From Echinarachnius parma (taxonomy: Eukaryota > Echinodermata > Echinoidea > Clypeasteroida > Echinarachniidae): a stretch of DNA of 64,000 nt. A program made the position numbers and the translations under genes. Positions 23,691 to 35,348 of this stretch are shown here, one piece after another. Location of the stretch: contig JBAMJV010007730.1 in assembly GCA_037951105.1 (NCBI GenBank), positions 62,001 to 126,000 on the forward strand. The letters are read 5' to 3'. The notes under the pieces are model-generated. The model was not told the origin of the DNA and did no database searches. It saw only the letters and a list, made by a program, of their open reading frames with translations. Within the stretch, counting starts at the first letter, position 1. Each line of letters opens with the position of its first letter.

Positions 23691-24088
23691 CAATTTAACA
23701 GTATGCTCGCAGCGTGCAAAAGCTTTACATGGCATATGCTGCAACGTGCGAATATCAGCGGCGTGCATAGAAATTTCAAGTGATATTCTGCATTTAACGT
23801 TACTGAGGTTGGTATTTTTTTCCACAAACGCCCTTTTGTAAACTATTTCATCATATTTATCAATTGGTTTGTCCAATATAGATGACATCGTTAACATTCC
23901 CAATACTGTTATTTAGATTTAAACCTTGTTGCACAAATGTTTATGTCTAGAAATAACGAAATAGTTTGCTTAAATCTAACATTGAATGGCTTGTCCATGT
24001 TCAACTGATCAGATTTTTACTAAAATTTAGATGTACAATGAATGACTAATTTTGTTTACAAATATATATGACATCATGGGTGACTCAC

Positions 24089-24682
24089 CACTTGGTGTGA
24101 GATGGTCGGGAAGGGCAAAAGGATGCACCGCCCATTCACGACACCGTAGACGAAGAAGTGGTAACATGTGCAAATAAAACCAATGACCCAGCAAATGAAG
24201 AATATAACGACGGTATATCTGGTCGAGAAGTAGACCTTGTACCTAGTTGGGTGGGCCACAGCGAGGTACCTCTCGAAAGTGATGGTGGTGAGGCAATATA
24301 TTGAGGTAAGAGCCGAGAACCACATGATAAACTTGGAGACGAACACACGGCACACGAATTCGCCCCAGAATCCCGCGGGAATCCACGGGTCGCTGTTTCG
24401 AAACACGTGCAGTGGAATCACCCAGAAGCAATTCACGAGGTCGGTGACGGCGAGGTAGATGATGAACTTGCTTAAGCGCGTGCGGAGCGCGGGAACACGC
24501 AGCAGAACCAAGCACACCAGCGCGTTCCCGAAGATTCCCGCGAAGCCCATCAGGCCGTAGGCGCTGCGGACGTAAGCACTGTACCTGATCTCGCCGATAG
24601 ACCAGCCTCTGTCTTCGGGAATGGGACTTTTCATTTGCGGTACCGCCGTAATTGTGTTCGTTATGTTCTCTAGGCCAGACAT
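24089..24682 (-). CDS. GPCR B, exon 1 (N-terminus to extracellular loop 2)
   Basis: The exon encodes residues 1-198 of a class A receptor. An NIT glycosylation site lies in the first ten residues; TM1 has GN, TM2 LAVTD, TM3 starts with VCRVF and ends FERY, TM4 has FICWVIGF, and loop 2 has NGRC for the disulfide. The first ATG in frame is at 24680-24682; upstream codons stay open for a few residues but hold no ATG, and A has its Met at the same point. The exon ends CAAGTG|GTGAGT, phase 0. About 70% identical to A exon 1, with the same length. Confidence 0.94.
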
Positions 24683-25544
24683 GATTTGGCGATGCGAAAT
24701 CACGATGATAGTTTATTCACGTTAATAAAGCAAATTATACGCACCATCTATTTAGATTCTACATGCATGACAGGATAAATGCATATTTGTTCATTCCTTT
24801 CAAGTTCAAATAGGATAACTTAATAAGCTGGTGCTGTTCTTAACGCCACAAATTGATCAACTCAAAATCTTCGGGAATGTGATTCATGTAAAGTGGACCC
24901 AAAGACGCGGTTGGTATTAGATAACATGGAATATATGCCGCCACGAGTTACACAAGTTGTAGTTTGTAACAGTTACTTTCCAACAAATATGTTGAAATAA
25001 CAGAGCCACATCACCTCTGTCGTTTTTACAGTTTTTGATGTTCTAAGCGAAAATTATTTATCTCGAACCTTTTCAGAAGAACAGTTAGCAGAATATGCCG
25101 TAAATCGTGTTGAAAAAGACCAAGAGGAAAGAAGCGGGTACTTGGAGCGGGTGACAAATGGTCCCAATGTATAATTCAAGGATACAAGGTGAGGCAAGTC
25201 CGATGTGGAAACATTTCTGAAGATGGTAGAATAAACTTGTGAGGGAAAAGAAGCTACACAAGAAAAACAGGTACATCTAGCATTATATCCAACAGTAGCC
25301 TACGTATGTAATGTGTGGACTTTCAAATACACCGAGGGCATTATATATTTAAATGGAAACCGTTCACAGTTTTTTTCCCTTATATACATTATATATTTAC
25401 AACAAAAATTAATCGCCGGAACAGTAATATTGTTTATAGATAAATGATAGATGTCACCATCATCCTGATCATATAAGGTAGAATCGGCACGTAGCCAGTG
25501 GTCATCTTAGTATGAATCCAAAAGGGAAACATTAATGTTTATTA
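24683..25544 (-). promoter_or_regulatory. 5' flank of GPCR B, shared with A
   Basis: Collinear with 6162-7080 in front of GPCR A, without the 106-bp insertion found there. No clear core promoter motif is seen. The match breaks at about 25545, where a large insertion begins. Confidence 0.5.
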
Positions 25545-27051
25545 TAAAAACGACTCCGGTAAATTCAGTCACGTGACAATTTATTAATTTTAACCAACAT
25601 GCACGACCGTGCAATAAAGGCGCTACAAAAAGTGATAACATATGGAATAGACATCATCACCACCGTGCAGAAAGAACGCAACAAAAAGTGATAACATACG
25701 GAAGTGACGTCACAATGCTTTATTTATTTATGTATGTATTTACTTATTTCACATACACTCTTAAAAGAATTGGGCAAAATTGGACAGTATGTTGCCCAAC
25801 TGATGTTCACTTGAAGGCTCAATTGGGTAATAATTGCCCAGAAATATGAATATTTTTAACCGACCAACAAATCTTTTTAACCAACTAAATTTACTTAACA
25901 TTTTGAGAGTGTATTTATATACAAATAATACACGGTCTTGAGTGCGTTGTGTAAATGCATTGCACTCGAGGCTATGTTAGCTGTACGTTGTGCACGAGGC
26001 GAAGCCGAGTGCGCATGCGCACAGCTAACATAGCCGAGAGTCGATGCATTTACATGACGGCACGATAACAAGGCCGTAGTATTATTTGTTTTATAAAACA
26101 GGCTCAACCACGGATTGTTTTATTTTGCTAGATTATTGAAAACAGGCTCTCCACAATTAGTAACCAAGTCTATCTACTCTCTAGAGTGTGAATTTATTAG
26201 GAATTTACCAAATTAATCATCACTAGATTGCACTCGCTTCACTGAATTTGACTGCAGCTCAGCAGATCAAATGCAGTCGCCGAAAATCCGAAAATTTTCC
26301 CGTTAAAAGTGAGAATTATCAAAGAATTGTACGCATTTCCATTCCAAAACTTCCCAATATCAAACCACATACCATATAATTTACGAATCTGCTAAGATTT
26401 ATTTACTACAGAACACATTATTTACAGAACGAAGCATTTTCATCTTTTTTTTAGTCACTTTCGCAAGTTTGACTTCGTAGAACTATGTCAACAAGCATTG
26501 TGACGTCACAGCCGTGCAAATATCGCGCAACAAAAAGTGACAACACATGTGTGTTACGCTTTTTCTTGTTTGTTTGTTGAAATTTAATGAATAGTCACGT
26601 GACTGGATTTAACCAATCACGTTACTGAATTTACCAGAGCCGTTTTATAATACAGAGTAACCTGATTTCAGCATCAATAAATAATGATAAAATGGTAAAA
26701 TGGTACAATCATCAATAATCGAAAAAAAAAGAAGTAAAATCATTAATAGTCAAAGCTGGTCTTCCACAAGGCTCTGTCTTGTTACAACCAAAACACACAC
26801 ATTTCATATTTACCTAACTATACATTACTTTACGTACAATAAATAAATAATTTAAATAGCTTAAAATACATATTAAACAGGCTTATTGATGTGCTAATAT
26901 AGTAGTTGTTTATGTTTGTACCGAAGAAAAAAATCGCGAAAGTGATCGTGAAAAGGATGGAAAATGCTTCGTTTTTTAAACGATTTAATCCGTGGTAAAT
27001 ACATATTGGTTGTTTCGTAAACTATAATGGTATGTGGTTTGATATTGTTAA

Positions 27052-27459
27052 AGGGGACCACCACGCTAAGGACAAAATAGTCTTATTTGTTTTGGTATCA
27101 GTGTTTGATATAAAATAGATGTTCAACATTTGGCAAAGTGTTGTGTAAATCATACACAATTCAATTAACCACCAACATTTACGGAACCATTAGGGCCTCA
27201 TGGTTCCGTATGCGCAAATTGTGTGCGAGTGCGCCAAATCTATACACGCGTACGCTTGATGACAATAGAGCCAGGAAATATTACGTACATCCTATACAAT
27301 AGCCGTAGTCTTCGTATGCAGACCCATTAATACTTACGCTAATATGGTGATGAGTTTTCAAATAAGCCAATTTTTCTGAACTTGTAGGTGGAATAGACTT
27401 CCAAAACAATTACAATTAATGTAATGTATAGGAATATTATTTTTGGAGGGTGGTTCCCT
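27052..27459. mobile_element. MITE, AGGGGACCACCACGC ends
   Basis: TTAA at 27048-27051 and 27460-27463; left AGGGGACCACCAC, right (reverse complement) AGGGAACCACCCTCC. The flank ggtatgtggtttgatattg also occurs in reverse at 26349-26370, uninterrupted, so the other arm of the host foldback is the empty site. Same family as 29609-30046. Confidence 0.85.
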
Positions 27460-27549
27460 TTAAGTTGGGATTGGAATTGCATTATGTTGATCAGCTCTTT
27501 GAAAATTAATTTTTTTACCAAAAATATTATGCGATTTCGCATCGGACTT

Positions 27550-27577
27550 AATCGCTGCTGCTGCAGCAGCAGCGATT
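27550..27577. repeat. Perfect 28-bp CTG/CAG palindrome
   Basis: The sequence is AATCG, then (CTG)3 preceded by CTG phase bases, meeting (CAG)3 and CGATT: all 14 base pairs are complementary about the centre between 27563 and 27564. Confidence 0.9.
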
Positions 27578-27770
27578 CATTGAATGCACGGTATTAGTGA
27601 TGATGAGCGATGTTAATTCCTTATAACTATAAGTTCAAACTGTTATATAAAAGTTAACAGCTAGGCATGGCCAATAATTAATGTGGCGAGGTTGTATCAA
27701 ATAATCAAGCGATAATAAACAATTCCATTACATTTACACAACGCACTCTAGAACGTGTATTTTCTGTATA

Positions 27771-27846
27771 ACATCACAGACATGAAAAGTGATAATTGTG
27801 TGCATTCGTTTAATTGGCGTAGCTAGGGGATTAGGGGATGCATTAA

Positions 27847-27877
<31 letters not shown>

Positions 27878-28700
27878 ACATCCCATAGGGCTGTCATCCC
27901 TTACCCAGTCCTATATTAAGGAGAAATAGTCTAACATACTACCATTTATATTAGAGGCAGCGCTTTTTGTAATCCCGCATTGCCTCTGGTCTGTTTTAAT
28001 CCATGTAACACCATTCGTGTACATCTTTTGAAAATGATCATGAATATTTACTAAACATAACACACACATAGTCAGTAACGTACTAACGGGGGCACGAGGG
28101 GGCATGTGTCCCCCAACAATCTGAAAAACAATACAAAACATTATATAAGGGGAACTTTGGAAAATTGAAGGAGTGCCCTCAAAAGTTCGCTTGCATCCCC
28201 AACCTCTCCCTCCCCCTAAATCAACCCGACCACTTACCGTCGGGGCATGTAGCGATACTTATAGCTCGTCATCATTCCCGATCCTGTGATGATTGAATAA
28301 CGTTTCTATTAATGTTGAGTAAATAGAGCCATCGTGTCTAATTATAACATTGAATGTGAAGATTCTGTTATCATTAGTATAATACAAGTGTAAATTGTTT
28401 CCCTTTTGTATATATACTGTTAAAGCCAAATGACAGAATAGGGAAACCCCCACATTATTATGAAATGTACGCTTTTATAACTGACCATGTGACAACAATT
28501 ATTTTGACTAATAATTATGGAATGTTTTGTGCATGAAGAAATGGAGACGTATTTCACTTTGATTTCGTCAATTGTCTATTCGTTGGGCATCCATTTATAC
28601 GCTATCCAGTTATTTGTGACCGGGCCTTTATTGAAACATGTTGTACTTATGAAATGTAGAGGAATTTTGATGCAAAGCTCAGAAGCATGATACCCATGCT
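27771..28700. repeat. Segmental duplication partner of 7083-7900
   Basis: Matches the A upstream region in order (ttaattggcgtagct, ctgtcatcccttacccagtc, cgtgtacatcttttgaaaat, aaagctcagaagcatg). It includes a C-run with a CA repeat at about 27848-27880. No gene. Confidence 0.7.
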
Positions 28701-28848
28701 ACTTACTGAAAGATCACTATGAGTCCTTGAAACTTGATACTTGATGAAAATATCTCCTTAAAAGCGCCATTCGGTGCAGTCCTGGAGAGGCAGTGCCAGT
28801 GAATAGCGTGGATGCTATGTTCTATTTACAGGTGCCTGGTGCTACTGT

Positions 28849-30290
28849 TTAGGTGCATTTCTGTTGGTTGTGTTGAGGTTGGCCGCAGAGTAGGAGGCGC
28901 CGCAATCTGTTTGATGTTGGGCATGGCTTTATCCCTGAAACTCTAACTTTAACTTCGGTTGATGGTAAGAAAGACAATGTGTGCAAAATTGATGGTGGGA
29001 TGTGCTGTCGAGGGAAACTGATGGTAACAATCCCATGGGGAATTTTGTGGATCATTTCGGCTAGACCGAGAAGTCGCTTCTGCTGTAAGGTGTTCCAGCC
29101 TAGGGTAGTCAACATACAGCGTACACTGGACTCCCTGCGAGAGTCACTCATGACGAACCGCCCAGCCTGCCGCTGGATACTTGTCACCATCTGCACACGC
29201 TCATCTCAGTCCATGGGTTCCACACACATGACGCATATATATATTCCAGTTGGTGTCGTATTAACTGGTTTTACACTCCTTCACGTATCTGTTGCCGGTA
29301 CCAAGAGTTATTCTGACTCACTAGGCCAAGAGTTATTGCTGCCTTAGTACGGACTTGTTCAGCATGGCTGTTCCAGCTTAGATTTTCTGATATGACCACT
29401 CCCAAAAATATTGCTTCAATCTGGAAATCGCTTGATCATTGACGTTGTATGTCTGTAGTAGTGATTGTCGCTTTAGTGTGATGGTGGGATGCCTCTGCCT
29501 ACTGGTTCATCTTCTGGAGGTCTTCATTAAGAGTGAGTTTATCCTGTTTTGATTTGATGCAGCGATAAATTACACAATCATCGGCAAAGAGTCTGAATTT
29601 GAACTTAAAGGGGACCACCAGGCAAAGAACAACACATTATTATATGATTTGGTACCGTTTTGTGATATCAAATAGATACCCAACATTTTGCAAAGGGTTG
29701 TGTAATTCATAAACAAAGCAATTAATTTCCACCACTTACGGAACCACTGCTATTTACTGGTTCCATACGGGCCAACCATTTGCGAGTGCGCCAATGCAGT
29801 TATTCACGCGCACGTTTGTAAACAATAGATTCCCGGGCGATTCGTTCGCTCTGCACGCATTACAATTCACCGCACACATAGCAGTCTGCGTAATTCAGAC
29901 GGCATGAACGCATGCTTTAGAATGGTGCGTTTCCAATTATATTTTTTTCTTTCTGGAAACATATTTTTGTGAACTTGTTGATGGAATGGAATACTAAAGA
30001 TGTTACCTTTCTTTAATAAGAATATTATTTTGGGGTGGTGGTACCTTTAATTCCTTCCCCGATGTCATTGATGTATAGACAAATGAGAGCCGGTCCCAAA
30101 ACGGATCCCTGACCAGACAAGACCTCTGCTGGTGCAGATTGTGATCCATTCACTGAGACGACTTGAGTTCTTCCCAACAGGAACTCCTTCATCCAGCGCC
30201 AAGTAGGTCATCGGATGCCACATAAATCCAGAAGTACAGAAGCTTCTTTTGATCTACCCTGCCAAAGGCTTATAACGGGCCTACAGTGCC
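28849..30290 (-). mobile_element. LINE reverse transcriptase, CR1/Jockey-like, interrupted by a MITE
   Basis: On minus, from 30290 down: a degenerate RT palm ending GSVLGPALICLYINDI (near 30090), a 438-bp MITE, then FADDCVIYR (catalytic FADD, near 29570) and, at 28849-29196, the C-terminal region IQRQAGRFVMSDSRRESSV..LGWNTLQQKRL. The usual SGVPQGS motif reads SGQGS, i.e. two codons are missing. Several stops and shifts show it is dead. An endonuclease fragment of the same orientation lies at 31540-31770 and may be from the same copy. Confidence 0.85.
29609..30046. mobile_element. MITE inserted in a LINE RT gene
   Basis: TTAA at 29605-29608 and 30047-30050; left end AGGGGACCACCAGGC, right end (reverse complement) AGGTACCACCACCCC. 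Removing the element plus one TTAA joins the RT frame on minus without a stop: INDIGEGIKFKFRLFADD. Insertion and target duplication are therefore directly read. It shows that the LINE frame was still intact locally when the MITE landed. Confidence 0.92.
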
Positions 30291-30323
30291 ATATATATTC
30301 GATCCAAAAATAGATCGAAGTAA

Positions 30324-30409
30324 GTTACAAAATATCTTCGAAGCGCACGTTGGTACCTGTTGTGGTACTACAACACGTACGAACGTGCGCTTCGAAGAGA
30401 TTTTGTAAC
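30324..30409. repeat. Hairpin with 28-bp arms
   Basis: gttacaaaatatcttcgaag..cacgtt (30324-30351) and its reverse complement (30382-30409) differ at one position; the loop is about 30 bp. Probably a tiny MITE or the ends of one. Confidence 0.8.
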
Positions 30410-30419
30410 ACATGGTGCG

Positions 30420-31023
30420 TGTTGTATGTATCAGCAGTAAATCGAGCAGCCTTCGAACCCATACCTTTCACATGCATTATTTGTGTGAGTCCTGTGTATA
30501 GAACGACACAGTAAAGTATGCTATTCTAATTCCCTGGTTTTGCAGAGAGACGCGGCGAAAAAAAGGAAAGAGAGAGAGGGGGCGAGATATATAAAGTGAG
30601 GGTGAGGAGCGGGTGGGAATCGGGTTTAGATTTGTGTACATATGGATAGTTCTACTATGTGTAGAGAATGAAAGACATGTCATCGCTTAAAACAGGTGTC
30701 TAGTATGGCACCCTGTGGCGTGCTCAGGATCGTATTTGGGAATGCGTTACATGGATTTACAGTATAGGGAGCTGTTACTCGATCAAAGTTTGTCAAAATA
30801 TACATGCAAACATGTGTGCCTTTAATAATGGTAGTCACTCCTCCTGTCCCTTGTCCTCCACTTCGCCCCGCTCCCTCTCTATCTATGCGTTTTGTATTCT
30901 TTCAATCGACCGTCTTTCTCTTTTTAACACCCCAACCACTCTGCAATACCAGGTCTCTTGTACTGCACACTACTTCATCGAAGACATGCAAGTTGTGTGT
31001 TGTACCTACTCCTACTTCCATGG
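30420..31023. other. No gene recognised
   Basis: Contains purine-rich (30541-30600) and pyrimidine-rich (30838-30940) stretches. Short open frames are compositional. Confidence 0.4.
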
Positions 31024-31075
31024 TAGTACCAAGAAGGTATTAGAAAGGCTTTCTAATACCTCCTTGATAGTACTA
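31024..31075. repeat. Near-perfect cruciform, one-base loop
   Basis: tagtaccaagaaggtattag..aaag pairs with ctttctaatacctccttgat..agtacta around a single G at 31048; the inner 13 pairs are perfect. Confidence 0.8.
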
Positions 31076-31539
31076 GTCTAGGTTATGTACCTGTATGCAA
31101 CTTATACACCTTGTGAATCCGTCCCTAGCCTACAGCTTCACAGTTCAGAGTGGTATTACGAGGTATATGGGGGAAAGGTGTAAACAGGGTCCAGAACCTA
31201 GACTAGTACCCCAACCAGAAATCGAGCTCTCTCATTGGGCAATAAAGAAAAAAAAGAAGGTTGTTCTACCAGTGTGTTAGCCCACATTATTGCATGTCGT
31301 TCTAGATACACACGAGATACACAACTATTACACATGAAATGTTTGGGATCGATGACTGCTCATATCACTGCATGTCTATACACAACAACACACTCACCAA
31401 TGCATGGAGAAATACCCCTCCTTCGATGTATGTCCTACTAAAAAGGATCGATCGTTCTTCCATCGATGGCTTATGACTCCATCCGCACGCCATAAAGGCT
31501 AAGCTTAAATATAGGAGGATGACATCTTCTGTCTGGTGT

Positions 31540-31770
31540 TACACTCACAGTGTCCGAGTCAAATTCCGGTCGAGAAAGAGCAGTGATGTCAGACCTAATT
31601 GCTTCATTATATACTTCATATGATTCGGGAAACACAGAGTAAGTGGGTATTGTCTCATCCAGTTTCGATTAACAGCCGATGATAACACCAGGGTTATGCT
31701 GTGCCACAACTGCTTGGAAGTCGACTTTACTCTTTTAGACTTTATTGTTTAGACCATTACAATTTACTTG
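31540..31770 (-). pseudogene. LINE endonuclease fragment (minus)
   Basis: Minus translation gives VNCNGLNNKV, stop, KSKVDFQAVVAQHNPGVIIGC, stop, SKLDETIPTYSVFPESYEVYN. This is the start of an AP-endonuclease-like EN domain. The second stop stands where the catalytic Glu of the ESKLD motif is expected (TAA for GAA). Probably the upstream part of the LINE at 28849-30290. Confidence 0.75.
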
Positions 31771-32198
31771 CATACAAAGTAGAATTCTAGCGTGTGTCCG
31801 TTTAGTGATCTGATATGTCCACAAAGTAATGTGTGAAAATTTCACGTTAATTGGATGTTTTTTGGTTGAGATATGAGCAAAAATGCAAAGTGATATTCAC
31901 TAACTCATTGTACGTACTAACTTTATATACGGCATGAAATTATCCCGTAGACACTTTCATATCTGAACACTTCAATCGTAAATATATTTTGAACGAAAAG
32001 GAAATTTGAAAACGGAAACTTGTCTCGTCCTTTTATTGTTAATATGAATATGATAACGTATGAGAGAACCACTAGAGTTCCAAGAAAGTTTTGAGGATTT
32101 GGACAATGTTACTAAGTCCCTTTAAATGATAGCCCATCGGAATTTTAAGAACGATGACGGGGTGAATAATACCATCATTTAGGCAGGAGGTGGCCATA

Positions 32199-32199
<1 letters not shown>
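31771..32199. repeat. Dispersed repeat shared with A flank and D intron
   Basis: tgatctgatatgtccac and gcaaaaatgcaaagtgatat..ctaactcattg recur at about 58964-59070; gatgacggggtgaa recurs near 8146. No ends defined. Confidence 0.5.
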
Positions 32200-32288
<89 letters not shown>

Positions 32289-32304
32289 CATTATTACTAT
32301 TATA
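32200..32304. repeat. (ATT)n microsatellite
   Basis: About 90 bp of pure ATT followed by imperfect units. Confidence 0.95.
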
Positions 32305-32309
32305 CATAA

Positions 32310-33287
32310 TTATCGAGATCACACTTTATGTATGTCTTAGTTAGTAGTAAAATCATTATAAAACATGAATATAAAACTTGCCTAAGAACATAAACATATA
32401 TTGCATCAAACTTTTAATAGATAGATACATACTAAAACAAAACAATGGCAATAATTACGTCAGAATAAAGAGGGCCAAGGTTATAAGAAAACTAACCTTC
32501 TGTAGGCATGTTCGATACTCTCTATAAAGATATTTTTATATCAGCTTTGTATAAGTTGAATTTTCAATGCGTTGATGCGCACGAGCGTGCTCATGTTGCG
32601 GCAAACCATATTAATTAAAGGTATAAATAACTTGTTCATCAATTTAACATTTCTGCATCACTGAAGAGCAGCGTCCGGACATTTAATAACATTGACACTT
32701 CGAAGTCACAAATAACACGTTGGCCCTATTTATTGTATACTAATTTAACGGGGGACTTTATCCGCACGAATATGAAAAAAGTGTCACTTGTGATAAGTCA
32801 AGTGGCGTTTTTAGTAATGTAAAAACAGGAATATATAAGTAATGGTTGTGAAACGTGGGTCATAACATAAATGTGATGCAAAAAGCATCAGTATTCGTGT
32901 GATATAGTCTAAAGAGTTTTATCGATTTGCATTACCAAAAAAACTAAAGTTATAATAACATTTTCAAAATATTTGCACACACTGGCAGTACTAGCGCGAA
33001 CAAAGCAACACATGTCCCGATTTACTTTGCGCTTGCTGTTCGTAATACACTGGTCGTTCAATTTATCCACACAATCATCTTTAGCACCATCTAAACTCCC
33101 CTGGGAGTATACAAGTTAATATCATACATAAGCATGTATAGTACCGCTTCTGCTACCTTAAATGACAGAGCCTCGACCGTTTGTTTTACCCGGGATCTTT
33201 AGCTAGATTGCAAACGCCCATACATGATAACCGATCCCTACCACTCCCCCCCCCCCCCCCTCCCCGGGGGGCGTACATACACCGGCT
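32310..33287. other. No gene recognised
   Basis: AT-rich, with a C-run at about 33248-33260 and a gggag/ctccc stretch near 33100 also seen near 42020. Nothing codes. Confidence 0.4.
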
Positions 33288-34715
33288 TTGCCCCCTTTTT
33301 GGCTATGCAAATGTTTATTGCAGTATCATCAGTGGTGTAGCATGGTCGGACTGATGGCTGGGCAGCGATTTTTTGGGGGTCACACTATTTGTATTTTTAT
33401 TTCTATTTCACTAATTGGTAAAGGATTTTTAAATTTTGTTTTCATCGTTTTTATTAAATTATTGGGGGCACAGGACCCCCCCCCCCCCCCCCCATCCCCA
33501 ATTCCGCGGCGCTACGCCATTTCGTACCATGGCCATTCTAGAAACGAACTTGTATTTTACTTCTTAGTTCTTACTATAACATGGATTTAGAGGAATAACG
33601 CTGACAAACAAACAAATGAACCAACACCGTCACGTTGTTTTATTTTTATTTCCATTAATGGCTTTGCAAGGCGGAATGACATTCTAAGGGGCGAAGGGGA
33701 TCGAAACAATGGTTTTTATGACAAATTACTTTGATTATTTACACAAGGAGTTTACATCCGTCTACCGATTGTTTATACTTGATAATAATTCCGTCAATAC
33801 ATTGTGAAATTTGTTTTTGCTTTTCTTTCTTTTTATCTCTGTCAACTTTTTAAAATAACATTTGAAATGGGTAGTGCAATTAATATTTTCATGGTCTTTG
33901 TACTCACCACCTTTTGATTTGATTTCCGTTAAATATTTCGGTTAAAGTATGATATAGTGTTTTCATAGGAAGGGGTGCACACCAACAACTCCCAGCTAGG
34001 GGGCGATTTCCCCTCGAGCTCCCCCCCCCCCCCCCCCCCCAACACACACACACACACCCCTCTGATCACCACCGAACTCGTTTGGCTGGTCAGCGCGACC
34101 GTGCATTTTATGTGATATAAATCATCAATATGACGTACTATATGACACGTTTTGGGCTTTCACATTTTGTTTCTATCGTTGCTTGATATTTTGATGATTG
34201 TCACACCTCTAGCCTTGTTTTTTTTAATAAGAAAACAAGAACTCGTGATCATTTCCTAAAGGTTAACATCCTTCGATCAGCATTTAAGAAGGGCTATCGG
34301 AAAATATCGACCGTGATCATTATTGCTGACATGTTCACCGATATATTGTGCCAGATGTACTCTAGTGGTGCCTTCAAACGTTTTCGCCAAATATCACAAC
34401 GTTGATTTAAATTTGCGAGTATTACTCAAACCTTCGCTCTGCCGGTAGGTTCCACGTCGGTGCTCCTCAAATGGAAACCAGTAATTGTAGTATATTCTCT
34501 TTTTACATTTTGCGAACAAAAAGGGGCACCTTAAGTATAACTGATTTACACTACTGTATTGAAGCGATCCTTGACTTCGGGCTATATATTTACTGGATTC
34601 CCGTTCCCGAGTCATCTGAATTGTATGCTTATCACTATTCAATAATTAAGAAAGCAAGTTGCCTATCAGACGTTAACAAAATTACAGCCCAAATATACCG
34701 TGCATATAAAGAATC
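33288..34715 (+). promoter_or_regulatory. 5' flank of GPCR C, duplicated in front of D
   Basis: Collinear with 56145-58153. Markers are ggggcacaggaccccc, ttctagaaacgaactt, ttacacaaggagtttacatc, tcagcatttaagaagg and, next to the ATG, gttgcctatcagacgtta. The nearest 150 bp differ from D at roughly one base in eight. A gggctatatattta stretch about 130 bp upstream of the ATG (34579) is kept in part in D and is the best TATA-like candidate, but this is weak evidence. Confidence 0.5.
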
Positions 34716-35312
34716 ATGTTTGCCCATGGCAACTTGACAAGTCCCACGGCAGGGCCAGCGAATATTACGACAAGTCCCAATTTGGACGACTTTGGCTGGT
34801 CTATCGGCGGGATCGAGAACAGCGCTTTAGCGCGCAGCGCATACGGCGTGATCGGCATCTCGGGAATGTTCGGGAACGCGCTGGTGTGCATCGTGATGTT
34901 TCGCGTTCCCGCGCTCCGCACGCGCACCAGCCAGTTCATCATTAACCTCGCCATAACCGACTTCTTATCCTGCTTCTTGATGATCCCAGTGCACGTGTTC
35001 CCGAACGCCAACCCGAGGATTCCCGCGGGAATATGGGGCGAGTTGGTGTGCCGTTTGTACGTGTCCAAGTTCCTCACGTGGATGCCGGCAATCGCGTCCA
35101 TCTACTGCCTCACCGCCATCACCCTGGAGAGGTACGTTGCTGTGGTCCACCCAACCAAGTACAAGACATTCTTCTCGACCAAAAAAATCCCCCTCGTCTT
35201 CTTAGGCTGCTGGGTGATGAGTTTCATGAACCTGGTTTTCATCTTAATCGTCTACGATGTCCAGCATGGGAATTGCATACTTGTGCCCTACCCGACCTTT
35301 ACACACCAAGTG
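34716..35312 (+). CDS. GPCR C, exon 1 (N-terminus to extracellular loop 2)
   Basis: The exon encodes residues 1-199 of a class A receptor. N-glycosylation sites NLT and NIT lie in the N-terminus; then GN in TM1, LAITD in TM2 (Asp82), VCRLY opening TM3, ERY at its end, CWVMSF in TM4 and GNC in loop 2. The ATG at 34716 is shared with D. The exon ends CAAGTG|GTAAAC, phase 0; the donor lacks G at +5, unlike A, B and D. About 91% identical to D exon 1, but the differences are very uneven: 5 in the first 144 codons and 12 in the last 55. Confidence 0.93.
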
Positions 35313-35348
35313 GTAAACTATATCTCATTCTGTGAATTAATTAGTTAA

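Larger units (their letters stand above)
25545..27770. mobile_element. Nested foldback insertion upstream of GPCR B
   Basis: This ~2.2 kb is missing at the matching place near 7080. It begins acgactccggtaaattcagt and contains the reverse complement actgaatttaccagagccg at about 26623, suggesting a ~1.1 kb foldback. A second inverted pair (gaacgaagcattttcatc at 26432 with gatggaaaatgcttcg at 26956) extends it to the right. A small palindrome (gctatgttagctg / cagctaacatag, about 25971 and 26021) and a TTAA MITE (27052-27459) lie inside. No coding sequence. Confidence 0.6.

Noticed and set aside
28979..29347. 122-residue plus-strand frame
   Set aside because: Antisense of the LINE RT C-terminus, which has clear motifs on minus.
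30804..31081. Two overlapping plus-strand frames
   Set aside because: Pyrimidine-rich composition leaves frames open; no domain and no paralogous copy.
34471..34737. Upstream frame overlapping the start of GPCR C, with a similar frame before D (57963-58175)
   Set aside because: The shared part (IPVPESSE..YRAY) is a by-product of recent duplication; indels change the frame further upstream and D has no ATG at the matching start.
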